Virus record (IMG/VR): IMGVR_UViG_3300010354_000312
Coordinates: 1-33,461 of that record
Origin: a virus
DNA length: 33,461 nucleotides
Reading direction: 5' to 3' (one strand)
A program made the position numbers and the translations under genes. Each line of letters begins with the position of its first letter. Positions within the stretch are counted from its first letter, which is position 1. The notes beneath the pieces were generated by a model. That model saw only the letters and a program-made list of their open reading frames with translations. It did not search any database and was not told where the DNA came from. This document shows positions 20,114 to 31,900 of this stretch, in pieces.

Positions 20114-20577
20114 GCCCCCATCAGGTTAATGGCCACCCGCCTGGCCCAGCCTTTACCGAACGTCGACCAGGTGCCGAGCTCTGTCATGAACAAAAGCCTG
20201 GCGCCGTTGAACCGGGCCACAAACCGCGAGCCAGGCATCGACTGAATGGCCTGCAAGGTCTTAGGCCCGAGCTTGCCGTCGGCCGTCTCGCCCACCGTGC
20301 GCTGCAAGGTCTTGATCGCCGCACTCACGCCCGAGTTCACCGCCATGTCGAAAAGGTCGAACCGGATGGAGTCGGGCACCGCATCGCAACCGGCCGGCCC
20401 CCAGTAGTCGCGCAGGTAAATCTGCTTCGCCCGCGCCAGGCTGAGGTTGGCGATGTCCTCCCCCGGGTACGCACGCTTGCTGATCCCGTAGCGGGTCTCC
20501 CCGCCTGGATCACGCGGGTCGTTGACGTAGCCACCCTCGTGGCCAATCAACCGGGTGAATGCTTCATCGAACTGCAT
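20110..20577 (-). CDS. endolysin, glycoside hydrolase 108 with peptidoglycan-binding domain
   Basis: The 155-residue product starts FDEAFTRLIGHEGGYVNDP, with the catalytic glutamate in H-E-G-G-Y (residue 14) as in GH108/ZliS-type muramidases. DPGGETRYGISKRAY is the second conserved block. NSGVSAAIKTLQR and ETADGKLGPKTLQAI form the C-terminal peptidoglycan-binding_3 region. It has no signal peptide, so it needs the holin to reach the wall. The start overlaps the stop of the coiled-coil gene (TGATG). The length is typical of the family. Confidence 0.93.
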   Translation of the reverse strand: MQFDEAFTRLIGHEGGYVNDPRDPGGETRYGISKRAYPGEDIANLSLARAKQIYLRDYWGPAGCDAVPDSIRFDLFDMAVNSGVSAAIKTLQRTVGETADGKLGPKTLQAIQSMPGSRFVARFNGARLLFMTELGTWSTFGKGWARRVAINLMGA

Positions 20578-20915
20578 CAGCTGATCTTGACGTGCTGGAT
20601 CACCCAGGTCGCCGCGCTGCCAAGTGTGCCGGCAATACCGGCGATCATCGCAACCGCTCGCCACCCGCCCTTGGCCTCGGTCAAGGTGTCACGCACCGAG
20701 TCCATGGATTTGGCCAATTGCTCGAGGGTGTTGGCCAGTCGGTCAAGATCCCGACGCTGTGCGACTACCTCCGCACGCAGTTGTCCGAATTCAATGGGGT
20801 CGATCATGATGGTGTCCATTAGTTCAATTCTTTTCTTTACGCCCAGTAGTTCGCGATTCACTTGCTTCACGGTTTGCAAAAACACGTTCTTCGCAGTGCT
20901 CGCGTTTTGACTCAT
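20577..20915 (-). CDS. coiled-coil membrane protein of the lysis cassette
   Basis: This is a 112-residue product with a long heptad region (FGQLRAEVVAQRRDLDRLAN, then TLEQLAKSMDSVRDTLTEA) and one C-terminal membrane helix (RAVAMIAGIAGTLGSAATWV). The layout is that of XhlA-like or pinholin-helper proteins and also of some spanin parts, though no lipobox or overlapping Rz1 frame was seen. It precedes the endolysin and holin in one overlapping unit. A lysis role is inferred from context. Confidence 0.65.
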   Translation of the reverse strand: MSQNASTAKNVFLQTVKQVNRELLGVKKRIELMDTIMIDPIEFGQLRAEVVAQRRDLDRLANTLEQLAKSMDSVRDTLTEAKGGWRAVAMIAGIAGTLGSAATWVIQHVKIS

Positions 20916-20948
20916 TCACACCTCATTACTGCATGTTGGGGTCAGCCA

Positions 20949-22943
20949 TCACAGGCCGTTCGCTTGGATGAACATCATGATCGCGTTGTAGATCGCAAGG
21001 TTGCCCGCAGTGTTGGGGTGTATGCCATCGCCGCTGTCGTAGGTTGCGTTCATCGAGTTGCCCGAGCCGTACAGCGTCGCGTAGATGTCGATGTATTGGT
21101 ACCCCAGGGACTTCAGCCAGGTGTTGAACGCTGGCGTGTTGCTGTTGCCATTCGGCGGGATTGTCATAATGATCGGCACGATCCCCGCCGCGACAAACTT
21201 CCCAAGTAAGTTGATGTAATTCGCTTGCGTGGTGGCCAACGGCACGCTGGTCGAAACATCGTTCGTGCCGAGCATCACAAAAGCATACTTGGGCCGCATG
21301 GCGGTGACGCTGTAGGCAGGGCTAATCCAGTCGCTGACTTTTGCAGCCGGCGCGCCGCAAACAATCACGCCGTTGGGGAACTGCGTCCGCATGAGTTGAG
21401 GAAAGCCATCTGCGAAGTTCGTCGCGAACCGACCTTGGGTGATCGAGTCACCAACAAAAGCGAATTTTGCGCCCGGATATTTTGAGTACACCTTGAGCGA
21501 GTTCAGTGCGAACACGCCCGTGGTCATCCGGACAACAGGTGTCACAAACATCCGGGGCAGTTCGAAGGACGTCGCCGGTAGCACCATGGTCAGCGTAATG
21601 GTGCGAAGTGATCCTGCGCCATACGTGAAGTTAAAGGTCAAGACGTTCGCGGCGTAGACCAGCTGCACAACGACCTTATCGCCCGCGGTGAATGACACCC
21701 CCGTGCTGTCCGTTGTCAGCGGCGAATTGTTCGCCAGTATGCGAGCAAAGAATTGCGCCGCAGATCCTGGGTGGGCTTTCACCTCGCCCCCAAACAGGGT
21801 GGACGTGTTGGCCAAAAAACCCGTGCAGAATCCTATTGCATCCGCTGCAGGAAACGAGGTGACGGTGTACGTTCCTTCGATCGTCCAGTTGTCGAAACAG
21901 AACTGGAGAAGATTGCCGTCGGGCTGCTTGACCTTGATGTCAGAAACCGTTGCCGTCGCCGCGCTGAATGCAGCCTTCGACGGCGTGACGGTCAGCGCGG
22001 CGTTGGTCGGGTACTGGGTCAGTCCCGTGAACGTGTCGCCGGCCGATGTTTCAAAAAACACCCCTGTTGCCGGTGAGCTGACGCTTAGGCCGTTCACCGT
22101 CTGCTCCAGCGTCTTGAGCGAATTTCCGATGCTGCCGACTGAATATGAAACGGCGGCCGAGTACGAAACTAACGACGCATCGGACACCCCTTGAGGCAAC
22201 GCCTGAAGATACCGGACCAGAATTTTTGCGCCGTTTGGCGGCGCGGTGGTAAACGTTATTGTCTGTCCGCCGGTCCAGGTGTAATCGGTGCTGGGGAGCT
22301 GGGTCACCCCGCCAATTGAAACGTCAAGATTTGCCAGCACGCCGGGGTTGGCAGATAGCCCGAACGCAGTGGTCGAGCCGTTTCCGGTATAGACGTCAGC
22401 CTTGGCCGTGCCATAGGCGACAATCGACGCCAGCGTGGTCGGGTCAAGGTTCTGCAGCGCCGTCCCAGACGAATCCCAAGCGATAACTTTTCCGGATTCA
22501 GGTGCGGGGAGTTCGACAGAGATGTTGGGCGCGGACCCAACAGGTAGCGTCATCGCGCGGTCCAGATTCTCCTTCAGCTGCTGCAGCTGCATGGTGGTCC
22601 GGTCGAGCTGGTTCTCCAGGGCAATCGGGGAGAAGTTGCCGCCGCTTGGAAGATCGAGCGGCTGGTCATAGTCGAGGTCGCCCGTGAACGTCAGCGTCTC
22701 GCCGGAGGCCAAAGCGTTGCCGGTGATCGGGTAGGTGATCGTGCCGCCAGGGCTTGCGTCCTGGTCCACGTTCAGCGCGACGGTGTAGTCGCTGTTAAGA
22801 ACAAGGACGGCGTCCCCGGTGCTGATCGTCTTTACCACCTGGACATCGGAAGCAGCGAACACCTTGAAGGTGAACGGGAACGATGTCGTGCTGCCGTTGC
22901 CGTTGAACGGGCCGGCGCGCCGCGAGGTTGCGGGTAAAGTCAT
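20949..22943 (-). CDS. tail fibre with T7-like N-terminus and SGNH esterase domain
   Basis: The 664-residue protein begins PATSRRAGPFNGNGSTTSFP followed by FTFKVFAASDVQVV, the usual phage fibre attachment domain (about residues 1-130), then a helical LENQLDRTTMQLQQLKENL. A second copy of the strand motif (YTGNGSTTAFGLSANP) follows. The C-terminal domain is an SGNH hydrolase: FVGDSITQGR (about 494-503, nucleophile serine), MLGTNDVS (about 555) and DGIHPNTAGN (about 637, catalytic D and H). It probably de-acetylates or trims host surface polysaccharide during adsorption. GGAG lies 8 bases before the start. Confidence 0.9.
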   Translation of the reverse strand: MTLPATSRRAGPFNGNGSTTSFPFTFKVFAASDVQVVKTISTGDAVLVLNSDYTVALNVDQDASPGGTITYPITGNALASGETLTFTGDLDYDQPLDLPSGGNFSPIALENQLDRTTMQLQQLKENLDRAMTLPVGSAPNISVELPAPESGKVIAWDSSGTALQNLDPTTLASIVAYGTAKADVYTGNGSTTAFGLSANPGVLANLDVSIGGVTQLPSTDYTWTGGQTITFTTAPPNGAKILVRYLQALPQGVSDASLVSYSAAVSYSVGSIGNSLKTLEQTVNGLSVSSPATGVFFETSAGDTFTGLTQYPTNAALTVTPSKAAFSAATATVSDIKVKQPDGNLLQFCFDNWTIEGTYTVTSFPAADAIGFCTGFLANTSTLFGGEVKAHPGSAAQFFARILANNSPLTTDSTGVSFTAGDKVVVQLVYAANVLTFNFTYGAGSLRTITLTMVLPATSFELPRMFVTPVVRMTTGVFALNSLKVYSKYPGAKFAFVGDSITQGRFATNFADGFPQLMRTQFPNGVIVCGAPAAKVSDWISPAYSVTAMRPKYAFVMLGTNDVSTSVPLATTQANYINLLGKFVAAGIVPIIMTIPPNGNSNTPAFNTWLKSLGYQYIDIYATLYGSGNSMNATYDSGDGIHPNTAGNLAIYNAIMMFIQANGL

Positions 22944-22970
22944 TGCGGGATCTCCGAGTTCAACGAATGG

Positions 22971-22991
22971 TAGGGGGTGGCGAGCCCCCTA
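22971..22991 (-). other. intergenic hairpin between giant gene and tail fibre
   Basis: TAGGGGG at 22971-22977 is complementary to CCCCCTA at 22985-22991 with a 7-base loop. No T-run follows. It may be a processing or pause signal between the two genes. Confidence 0.4.
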
Positions 22992-22999
22992 TCCGCACG

Positions 23000-25900
23000 T
23001 TATTGCTTGCTCTCTGGGCTTGGGGTGCCGGTGAGTAACCCCCGCGCGAGATCCCCTGGACCGGTGGGGCTGATCTTGTCGTCCTCCATTCCGGCCAGGT
23101 AACCGATCGGCCTGGCGAACGCGATGGCCGGCAGCCCTGTGACGATGCTGACCGCACTCGCCACGTCGCGGACGGCGTTGCGGGCGTTAAGCTTGTCGGG
23201 GTCGGCAATTGCGTTGTAGACGTCCAGCGGCACCCCCACCGCGGACTCAAGCAAACTCACCGCCGGCGACAGGCTCATCTTGTCGTCTGCGGGGTTGCTG
23301 TTGAACCGATTGATGGCGGCGTTGGCCAGCTGGCCGATGAACGGGACCATGGCCAGCGTGCCCTTGATCGTGCCCATACCGAACACCGCGGCGAGCCAGT
23401 CGTCCAGGTAACCGTCGTCGTCCTTGTCCTCTGGGCCCCCGCGCATCGCGATGGCGATCGCCTCCGCCATCCAGAGCGGAGCCAACATGCCGAGAGTGAC
23501 AATTCCCAGAGCTTTTCCTGCGCCCTTTCTGAGGCCCTGCTCCTGCGCGATTTGCTTGAGCGCGGTCGCGTTCGTGTTGGCCATCATGTTGAAGTAGCCC
23601 ACGAACTGCGTGAACACTCGAGCGTAAGCCGGGCCCGTCTCGATGCGGCTCACGTCCTCAGGCAGGGTCGAACCCTGCGTTTGGCGAATGAGCGAGTCGG
23701 CATATTTCACCGCCTCGGCATCGTCCATGTTCTTGGCCAGGGCTGCGTTGTAGCCGGCCGTCCAGATTATCGGCTCCATGGTGTTGGCCATGGCCGTCTG
23801 CAGGAAATAGGAGTGCTTCAAGGCCCAGGCCTGGCTCTTCTCGTACAGGCTGGGGTCCAGAAGAATGTCGTCCATGGCCCCGTTGATCGCCGAAATCTCA
23901 TTCTCCATCCGCGCTGCCATGAAGGGGCTGGCAGCCGCCACCGACCTGGCCATCTTTCGGGGTCCGGCGATAAACATCGCCGTCGACCGCGTAAGCTGCG
24001 ACTGAAGGCCGTCGGCCTTGAGCTTGGACATTGCGGTCAGAAAGCCGGTGGTCTGCTGCAGGGTGTTGCTGATGTTGCCAAACATGAGCGCCATGCCCGC
24101 CCGCGAGCGAGCTGCGGAGAGCACTCGAGAAATGCCGCCATCACCCACGATCGGGGTTTCGACGATCTGGCGGGCGCTGCGGTTGAGCCAGGGGGTCAGC
24201 ATGCCGGCGTAGATCGTCGGGTCAATGCGGCCCAGGCTGTAGCTCACACCCTTGCGGGAGAGCAACTTGTTCACGTCGCGCACCGCGGGTTCCATGTGCG
24301 TGAACAGCAGCACCTTGTCGATGTGCTGGCCGATCGTGCGCAGGTCCAGCATCAGGGGGCGGTTGTACTCGACCCGCCCCTTGGTGAACCCTTTGTTGGT
24401 GCCCGGGAAAGAGAACGCCATGTTCTCGTTCTCGGTCGTGGCCAGATCGCGCAGCGCGGCGTCCTGGACAATGCGCGGGTCGGCCTGGGCCGGGACGTAG
24501 CCGCCGCGGTAACTGCCGAACGGGGTGTCGAAACTGTCAGCCGTGACCTCGGCAAAATAGCGTCCGAACACGTCGCGGTGAGTCTTCTGCGCCGCGGGCT
24601 TGGTCTGCTCTAGCAAATCCCACACGCCCTGCGCGAAATCGTAATGTGCCTTGGTCAGCAGCCCCGTGTCCTGCATGCGCTTGACGAAGGCATCCCACTT
24701 GCTGGTGTCCATCGTGCCGTCGGCGTTCTCTGTGGCCCAGCCACGGCCCAGCAGCAGCTTGCGCTTGTTGCTCTCGTTGCCGGTGTGCAGGACTGCGTGC
24801 AGCAGCTCGGCGTGGCCGATGCCGTTGTGCCCCTTGCCAAACGTGTAGCGGAGCTCTGGCGCCTCGATCAGGCCCTTCTTGAGGGACGGCGCCACCGTGT
24901 CGATCAGCGCCTGGTAGGCCTTGCGATACTTCACCCGCTCGGTGCGGTAGGTGTCGGCGGCCTGCTTGATGGGCTGGAACACCAGCCGGGTGAACTCCTT
25001 GCCCATCCCCGCAGCCCACTGTTCAGTGCGGCGCAGCAAGGACCCGGCAAACTGCAGTGTCCGCTTGGCCTTCTCCGAGGGCGTGATGGCGCTGGATTCT
25101 CCAGGGATGGAATCGGGCACGCCGATCGCCTGCATGCGGGCCTGGAGCTCGTCCTCGGCCTCCTGCATGTCGATCAGGTTGCCGTCGACCTCCATCATGC
25201 GTGAGCGCTTCGCCAGGTGCCACATGGCCTGGATCTCTTCGTGCAGGCCGCGCAGCTCTTCCATCGTCAGCGACTCGAGGGGCTGCGCCATGTTCAGCGC
25301 ACCCTGCACGCTGGGCTGCAGTGCTGCGAACATCGCCGGGTCGTTCTTCTCGACCAGTGCCAGGTACTCGATCGCGTTCTTGCTGGCCTTGGGTGCGGCG
25401 CCATAGGCGCCAAGCACCGCGCGAGCCGCGTTCACCACGTCCGGGTCGCGGCCCTTCTCGACGATCTTCTCGTTGCCATCCTTGTAGACGCGCTTGAAGA
25501 ACTCGAGGATCTTGCGCATCTCGGCCTGAGCTTCCAACGCTGCCTTGGCGGCGGAGTTGTTGAGCATCTGGTCCTGCTTGGCCTTGACCGCGTCGGCGGT
25601 CTCACCCTTGGCGGTGTGCTCCTGCCAGCGCTTGCCGGCGCGGCGTTCGGCGGCGGTGTGCTGCGCTGCCTTGCTCTTGAGGTCGCGCAACGGAGTGCTG
25701 GCAACCACGTTGGCTGCGAACTGTTTGGCGGCTTCGAGCAGCGCGTTGACCGTGATCTTGTTGCCCGCCGCGTTGAGCTGACCGGTGTCGGTACGGGCGT
25801 TGATCGCTTCGGCCTGGCTCTTGAGTTCAGTGGCCAGTGAGCGAGCGCGGGCCTCGTTGTGGACTGCTTCGTTGGCGGCCTGCTCGATCGAGCGCTGGTC

Positions 25901-28900
25901 GACCAGGTCGCCGTGCTGCTCAAGCATGCGCTGGTCTGTCATGCCTTCGATGACGTCCGACTTCTTGCCGATGGCGTCGATCGCCTGCAGCATGGTGTCC
26001 GCATCGGGATAGCCAAAACTGTCAGCGATCGTTGCCAGATCCGCATCGGTCGGTGCTGCTTTGGTGTCTTTGCGAATCTGATCCAGCGCTGCCTTGGCCC
26101 GGAACTCTGGCATCGCGTTGACTTCGAGCGTGACCTCCTCCTCCACCCCCTTGCGCAATTCGGCGGCCTGCTTTTGCAGCGCTTTGATCGCCCTGCTGCG
26201 GGCGTTCACAGTCCACTTCAGATCGCGCAAGGACCTGGCTGTGAGCTTCTCCATTGCTTCCGCCGTGGCTTCGTCGTCGGGCAGAAGGCCCGCGACTCTC
26301 TCCGCCTCGGCGATCTGCACATCGCTGGCCAGCATCCGATCGAATACCTGGCGCACTTCGTCGGACAGCTGGATGTTGCCGTCAGGGTGCCCAGCGACGA
26401 ACGCCTTCAACGATTTATAGACGTTGAGCATCCAGGCGCGGAACTTACGGAACAGCGGCTGCAGCTCTACGCTTGGGGCCTTGCCCTCGAGGAGGTATTG
26501 CTCGAAGGATTCTGCAAAGCGCTCGTGGTACTGGCGCTTCTGATCCAGGGTCATCGCGTTCCAGACTTCCAGCGGGGTGCGTCCTGCTGGTTGCGTGTTG
26601 TCTGTTGGTAGGTTGCCGTCTTGGGCTAGCAAGTTGACGCTGGCGGCGTTATCCGGGTCAAAGGCGGCAAATACGCTGCGCAACTGTGACGGATCCGCCA
26701 GCACGTATTCTTTGCCACGGATAGCATTCTTGGCGTCTGAGTGCTTTACCGATCCTTTGCGGCTGATTGCGTCATCTCGCACCAGCGTGTCGTAGCCCAT
26801 CTTTTTGTGCTCGGGCACGTAACCCGCGGGCAGCGGCGCTCCCAAAGGAAGACCGGGGCGCATCGGAAACGGCTCGTTGCGTGCAAGAACTTTACCGGGC
26901 TTGATAAATACTGGAATAACGCTTTTTTGGAATCTTTGATTGGGTTTGCCATCAACAAAACCGTATTCGCCAAACCGATCAAGGTAGCGGCTTGCCATCT
27001 CTGGGTTGTCCGTCACCGAGACGCCGCTAGTGCCCGTGTAACCCATGAAATTGCCAGCGGGTTTGAATCCTTTAATGTCGGCCAGCGTGGAGTGGTAGAG
27101 CACGGTGTCGGTGTCAAAGCCCATCGCTTTGGCGCGAGACATACGCCCTTCGGTTGACATGTCCAGCCCTTTGGCGACGGCTGCCAGCCATTCCGCTGCC
27201 TCACCAGAATCTTGACCTGCGTACCCCGCGGCGGCCGCTTGGTTAAGCACTCCGCCTGCATCCTCCCCACCAACGGTCTCGTCGCCCTTGATCCCGAACC
27301 ACTTCATCAGCGCGGCCATGTCCTGCTGGATATCCGCAGGGGCGCCTGGCTGTGTCGCCAGGTCGGCCATCACCTCGAGGAAGAAGTGGCCGGTCTCGTG
27401 CAGGAACGTGGAGAGGTCGGCGTTCTCGTTGAGCGCCAATTCCAGCGTGCCGGGGTTGAACGTGCCGCGGGGCCCCTGCTGCAGTTCGCCGCCCTGCTCC
27501 ACCATGACGCGCGCCGGCACGCTGGTGTAGCCAAGCTGGCGCAAGGCGTAGGCCCGGTGCTGGCCTTCGGCGACATAGCGCGAGCCGTCGGCGCGTTGCG
27601 CCACGAACAAAGGCTCGATGGAACCGTTTTTCTTGATCTGTTCGGCCAGGGCGGCGATGCGCTTCTGCTCGGGCTCAGAGCGCAGAAACGCGGAGTCCTG
27701 CAGCGTGACTTCGGTCAGCGGAATCTCGCGCACTCCCGGCTGAATGGTGAACGGGCCATCGGCGAAAGCCGAGGCCGCGCTCACTCTGATGTCTGCGGAT
27801 GAGCGACGCAGCTTCAATCCTTGGAAATCTTCGATCCGGGGGAACTCGACGCGCTGCTCGAGCACGCCCTGCTCTGCCATGTCGCCAACAAGCCCTTCGC
27901 TCCAGGTCCACTCGGGCATGAGCCCTGTCTTCTGATCAGCAAAGACAGTGTCCTCAACCTTGGCAGTTTGATTGGTGGCCCCGTGCGGCCCAAAGTTTAG
28001 CCAGGAGTTTTGCCCGCGGGTCTCGCTGGTGATTGCGCCCTGGGCGCTGCCGGTGAACAGGCGGATGTGTGCCTGCCAAGCGTTCTCTTCGCCCTGGGCG
28101 CGGAAGCCTGCACCCTCGAGCCCGTGGCCGAATGCGTCATGCACGGCACGGAATAGGTCGTTGGCCAGCACCGGCTTGAGTTCGCCGTCGGGTGAACCGT
28201 AGGCCCAGGTGATGCCTGTGTCGGCCATCAAGGGGTTGTCGGAGACGTCCACCTCGGTGGCGCCGCTGCCGAACCCTGCGACCGTTGGAAACACGCCCAT
28301 GGTCTGGGTCGAGCGCAGGTCGCGCATCGCATCCCAGGGGCTCTTATAGGGGTCGTTGGTGGGGTCGATGAACCAGAACTTGTACCCGGCAGCTTCGAGG
28401 GCTCGGTACTGCGCCAGGGTCTGGCGGATCAGGTTATCGTAGGCTTCTCTGACCGCAGGGTCCTGCGGGTTGTGCTGCATCGCCTCATAGGCGGCAGCAA
28501 TCCGAGCGGCGCGCTCGGGGTCGACAGTTACATATTCGGCTTGTCGCTTGAGGTTGATGCCGTTGTCGCGGGCGTACTGCTCTGCGACTGAGGCGAGTCG
28601 GGGGTCTGGCCCTGTTGCGCCTTCAATGACTGGAGCGCCCGGAAGCGGCGCCGGTCCTGCACCAGGACTGCGTCCGCCTCTGTCTCCGGCTTGTTCAAGT
28701 TGTCCATTTACTTCTCCAGTTTGGTTGGAGGTGCCGGCGCCGGAATTTCCTCCAACCCCATCTCCACCCGGCGATTGAACGCCCGCAGTTGCTCGTCCGC
28801 TTCCTCTTGCGAGTCTACGGGCCTCAATGTCGGATCGAGCTCGTTCGATGGCTGCGTTGATTTCGTCATCGGAGATTCCTTGTTGGCGGGCAAGCGCGAC

Positions 28901-31900
28901 GGCAGCGTTGGCATAGTCGGGAGCTTCTTCGTCATTGTACCCCTCCGCGTCCTGTTCCTGGGCGCCAGCTGCGTCGTACAACGTCTTTTCCGGGTACCAC
29001 ATCAGGGCCTGGAAGTCAGCCATCGTCAGGCTGGGGTGGTCCTTCTGAAGCTCCGTCAGGACGTCCTGGGAGACGGCGCGCATCATATCTCGACGGCGCG
29101 AGCCACCCGGCACTTCGATCTGCCCGTCGAGGTTGCCGTAATATGCCTTGGCGGCCTTGCGCAGCTCGTCGCCGATCGACACAAAGTCCTTCAGCTTGCC
29201 CCGTGCAGAAGCCGCTGCGGCCTCGCGCTCGGGCGTGGCCGGCAACACGTCGTCCAGGGCGCGGCGCACGTTTTCGGCCGAGGTCGCCTTGATGATGGCC
29301 TTGGCCATTTCAACAGGATTGCCTTTGCCCAGCCGCGTGCCGATGGCTTGCTCGACTGCGCGGGTCGCTGCCTTGTCCTCCTTGATCATCTCGATCAGGG
29401 AGACAAAGGAATCCCGGGAGGCTTTGATCTTGTCGCGGTCAACCTCCACCAGGTCGCCGGTGATGCGGCCCCACATGCGTACCCACCAGCGATCCATCGT
29501 CAGCTGGCCAAACTCACCATACAGGTTCATGAAGAACCCGTTGCCGATCTTCGGGCCGACAACGCCGGCGCCGTAGACCATTGTGTCCATACCCTCGCCG
29601 CTTACACCACGGCCAAAGTCCGCCTTGACCTGGCGGTTGGGTTGCAGGGTGGTGGCAAACGCCTTGAACTTGTCGTAGCCCCAGCGGGCGCTCAGATTGT
29701 TGTAGGTGGCGAGAGCCTCGTGGATCTTGCTTGCGGTCGGGCCGATACCGATGCCGGAGGTCGGCATCGTGCGCTTGGCTGGATCGGCGTCACTGGCTTT
29801 CCACTGCCCGTAGGCACGGTTGGCCATCTCAAAGTTTTTGTCTACTTTGACCCCATTGCTGGTCACCGCCAGCGCCCAGGTAAAAGCAAACCGTGCTTGC
29901 TCGTCGGTCGAGAGTTCAGGGTGAACCACGGAGGCGACAGCCAGCGCGATGGTCACCTTCTCGTCGTACCAGCCGATCGCGTTTGCGTTGGTGATAATCG
30001 CTTCACGCGCCTCTTTTAGCATCTGCCGGGTGATGTACGCACGGTTCTCGGGCGTGTCTTGGCGCAGGTCTCGCGTGCCCGTGACCGCACGAACAGCGGC
30101 CTGAATCGCCATCTTGAAGTCGCGGTTCGACGGCCACTGACGCGAAGCAGCAATTACCCGGGCGTTGCTGACATCCGCGGCGTCGCTTACTGCGGCTGGC
30201 ACTGGGCGTTCAGCGCGCTGTGCATAGCTCTCTGCCGGCGTCGCGGCCTCGAACGCCTTGACCAGGTCCGACTTGTAAAGGTTCTCGTTGGCATTGCCAG
30301 CGAAGATGCCAGCGGCCTCAAGCGCGGCGTGAACCTCGGGCAGCTGGGCCTGCAGTATTTCGCTCCAACGAGCCCGCGTGGGCGAGCCTGAGGGCAGCCC
30401 CTTCGCAGCGTTCAGCGCGTCGACAATCGCATCGCGCCCCTTGCTCTCGCGTGCTTGCGGAGCGGGAACAACCTGGCCCTGCAGTTTGGTGGCGGGGCCG
30501 ATCGCTTCCGTGGGGATGGTCTGCTCGCCCAGCATGATGACCTGGCCGGATTGTGTGCCCTCCATGCGGGTTAGGTAGCCTGAGAATCCGGCATCCAGCA
30601 CGGCTGACTCAAACGCCAGCTGGCCCCCCTTCTTCAGACGCAACGGATCGGCGTCGGCGTCGTAGACGTTGGTGAGCTGTGCTTTCTGCGCAATCCCACC
30701 CACGCCGGCCTCGGGATTGATGCCTGTGCCCTTGTCCACATAAAAGTACGCACGCCTGCGCAGGCGGTCGTCTGCTGCGTTCAGGTACTGGTCTCGGTTG
30801 TTTCCCTGCAACCCCGTACCAAACATGGCGGTGTCGATCTGTGGGCGCGGTTCGTTGCTGAAGTGGAAGCCCTCGACAGCAATTTCCCCGACCTTGCCAG
30901 CTTTGAGTGTTTCGCCCTGCCCGCTCTGGGCCGTAATGCGCAGCGGATACCTTTCGGCCATCTGCTCAGGCGTAATGCCCAGGCGACCGGCCATCGTCGT
31001 ATAGAACGCGGTGGTCCAGGTTGCGTATGCCTCGTTCACCTGCGCGCGGAACCGGCCAGCGGCGTTGAGCTGGTCGAGCACGCCCTGCTTCACCCGGTCG
31101 CTCGACTCTTGCATGGCGCGCTGATCTTGGGCCTGGTCAATTACTCGTTTCGCTTCCTGCTGCAAAAACTCCTGAGCTTTGGCGCTTGCGTCCTTTGCTT
31201 CGGCCAGGCTCATGGAGTTGGGACCAGCGACGCGGGCGTTCTCGATGAAAAACTGCTCGAGGGGTGTGCCTGGCGCGACCGTCAGCACATCACCCACGGG
31301 CACCGAGATGAGTGTGTCCTCCGTGACTTGCGCGGCCAGCTGTTCCTGCACGGAGGCAGGCATCTGGGCCAGGAGCTCTGGCGCCAGCTGGTTCAGGACC
31401 CCGGCGTCGATGTAGACCTCAGAGGGGGCGCCGTTGGTGCCTTCCGCCATGGACTGCACCAGGGATCGGAACTCCTCGGGGCTTTGTTCGCGAAGGGTCG
31501 CCTGCATGGCCGCGGCCATCTGTTCCTGCAGCCGTTGCGCGTGCTGCTCGGCGCTGGTGGTGTCCATCTGGCGCTCAAGCACGTTGCGCGTGCCCTGGAC
31601 GACACCGCCCGTTGCAAGCCCCGCCAGAAGACCCATCGCGGCGGCCTTACCCACGCCCTGCCCGAGGGGCTTATCGGTGGCCCAGTTCTGCCACATTGTT
31701 TCTTGGACTGACTGAGGCAGTTCCTCGAACAACCCTTCGGAGATCCCCGCCTTAGCAATCGAGGAAATGAATCCTTGCTTTGCGGCCGATGCGGTGGCCT
31801 GGTCGAGGCCGTTTCGGACAAGTGCGGTATCAATGTCGGCGAGGCCCCGCTTGCTGGAAACCCAGCCACCCACTGCGCCAAACAACGCGGTGCCGGCGCC

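Noticed and set aside
18883-22943. Diversity-generating retroelement acting on the tail fibre
   Set aside because: No reverse transcriptase gene and no template/variable repeat pair were seen near the fibre genes in this window.
28691-30019. 442-codon open frame on the plus strand inside the giant gene
   Set aside because: Antisense shadow of a continuous 3,227-codon frame; no ribosome site and no recognisable domain.
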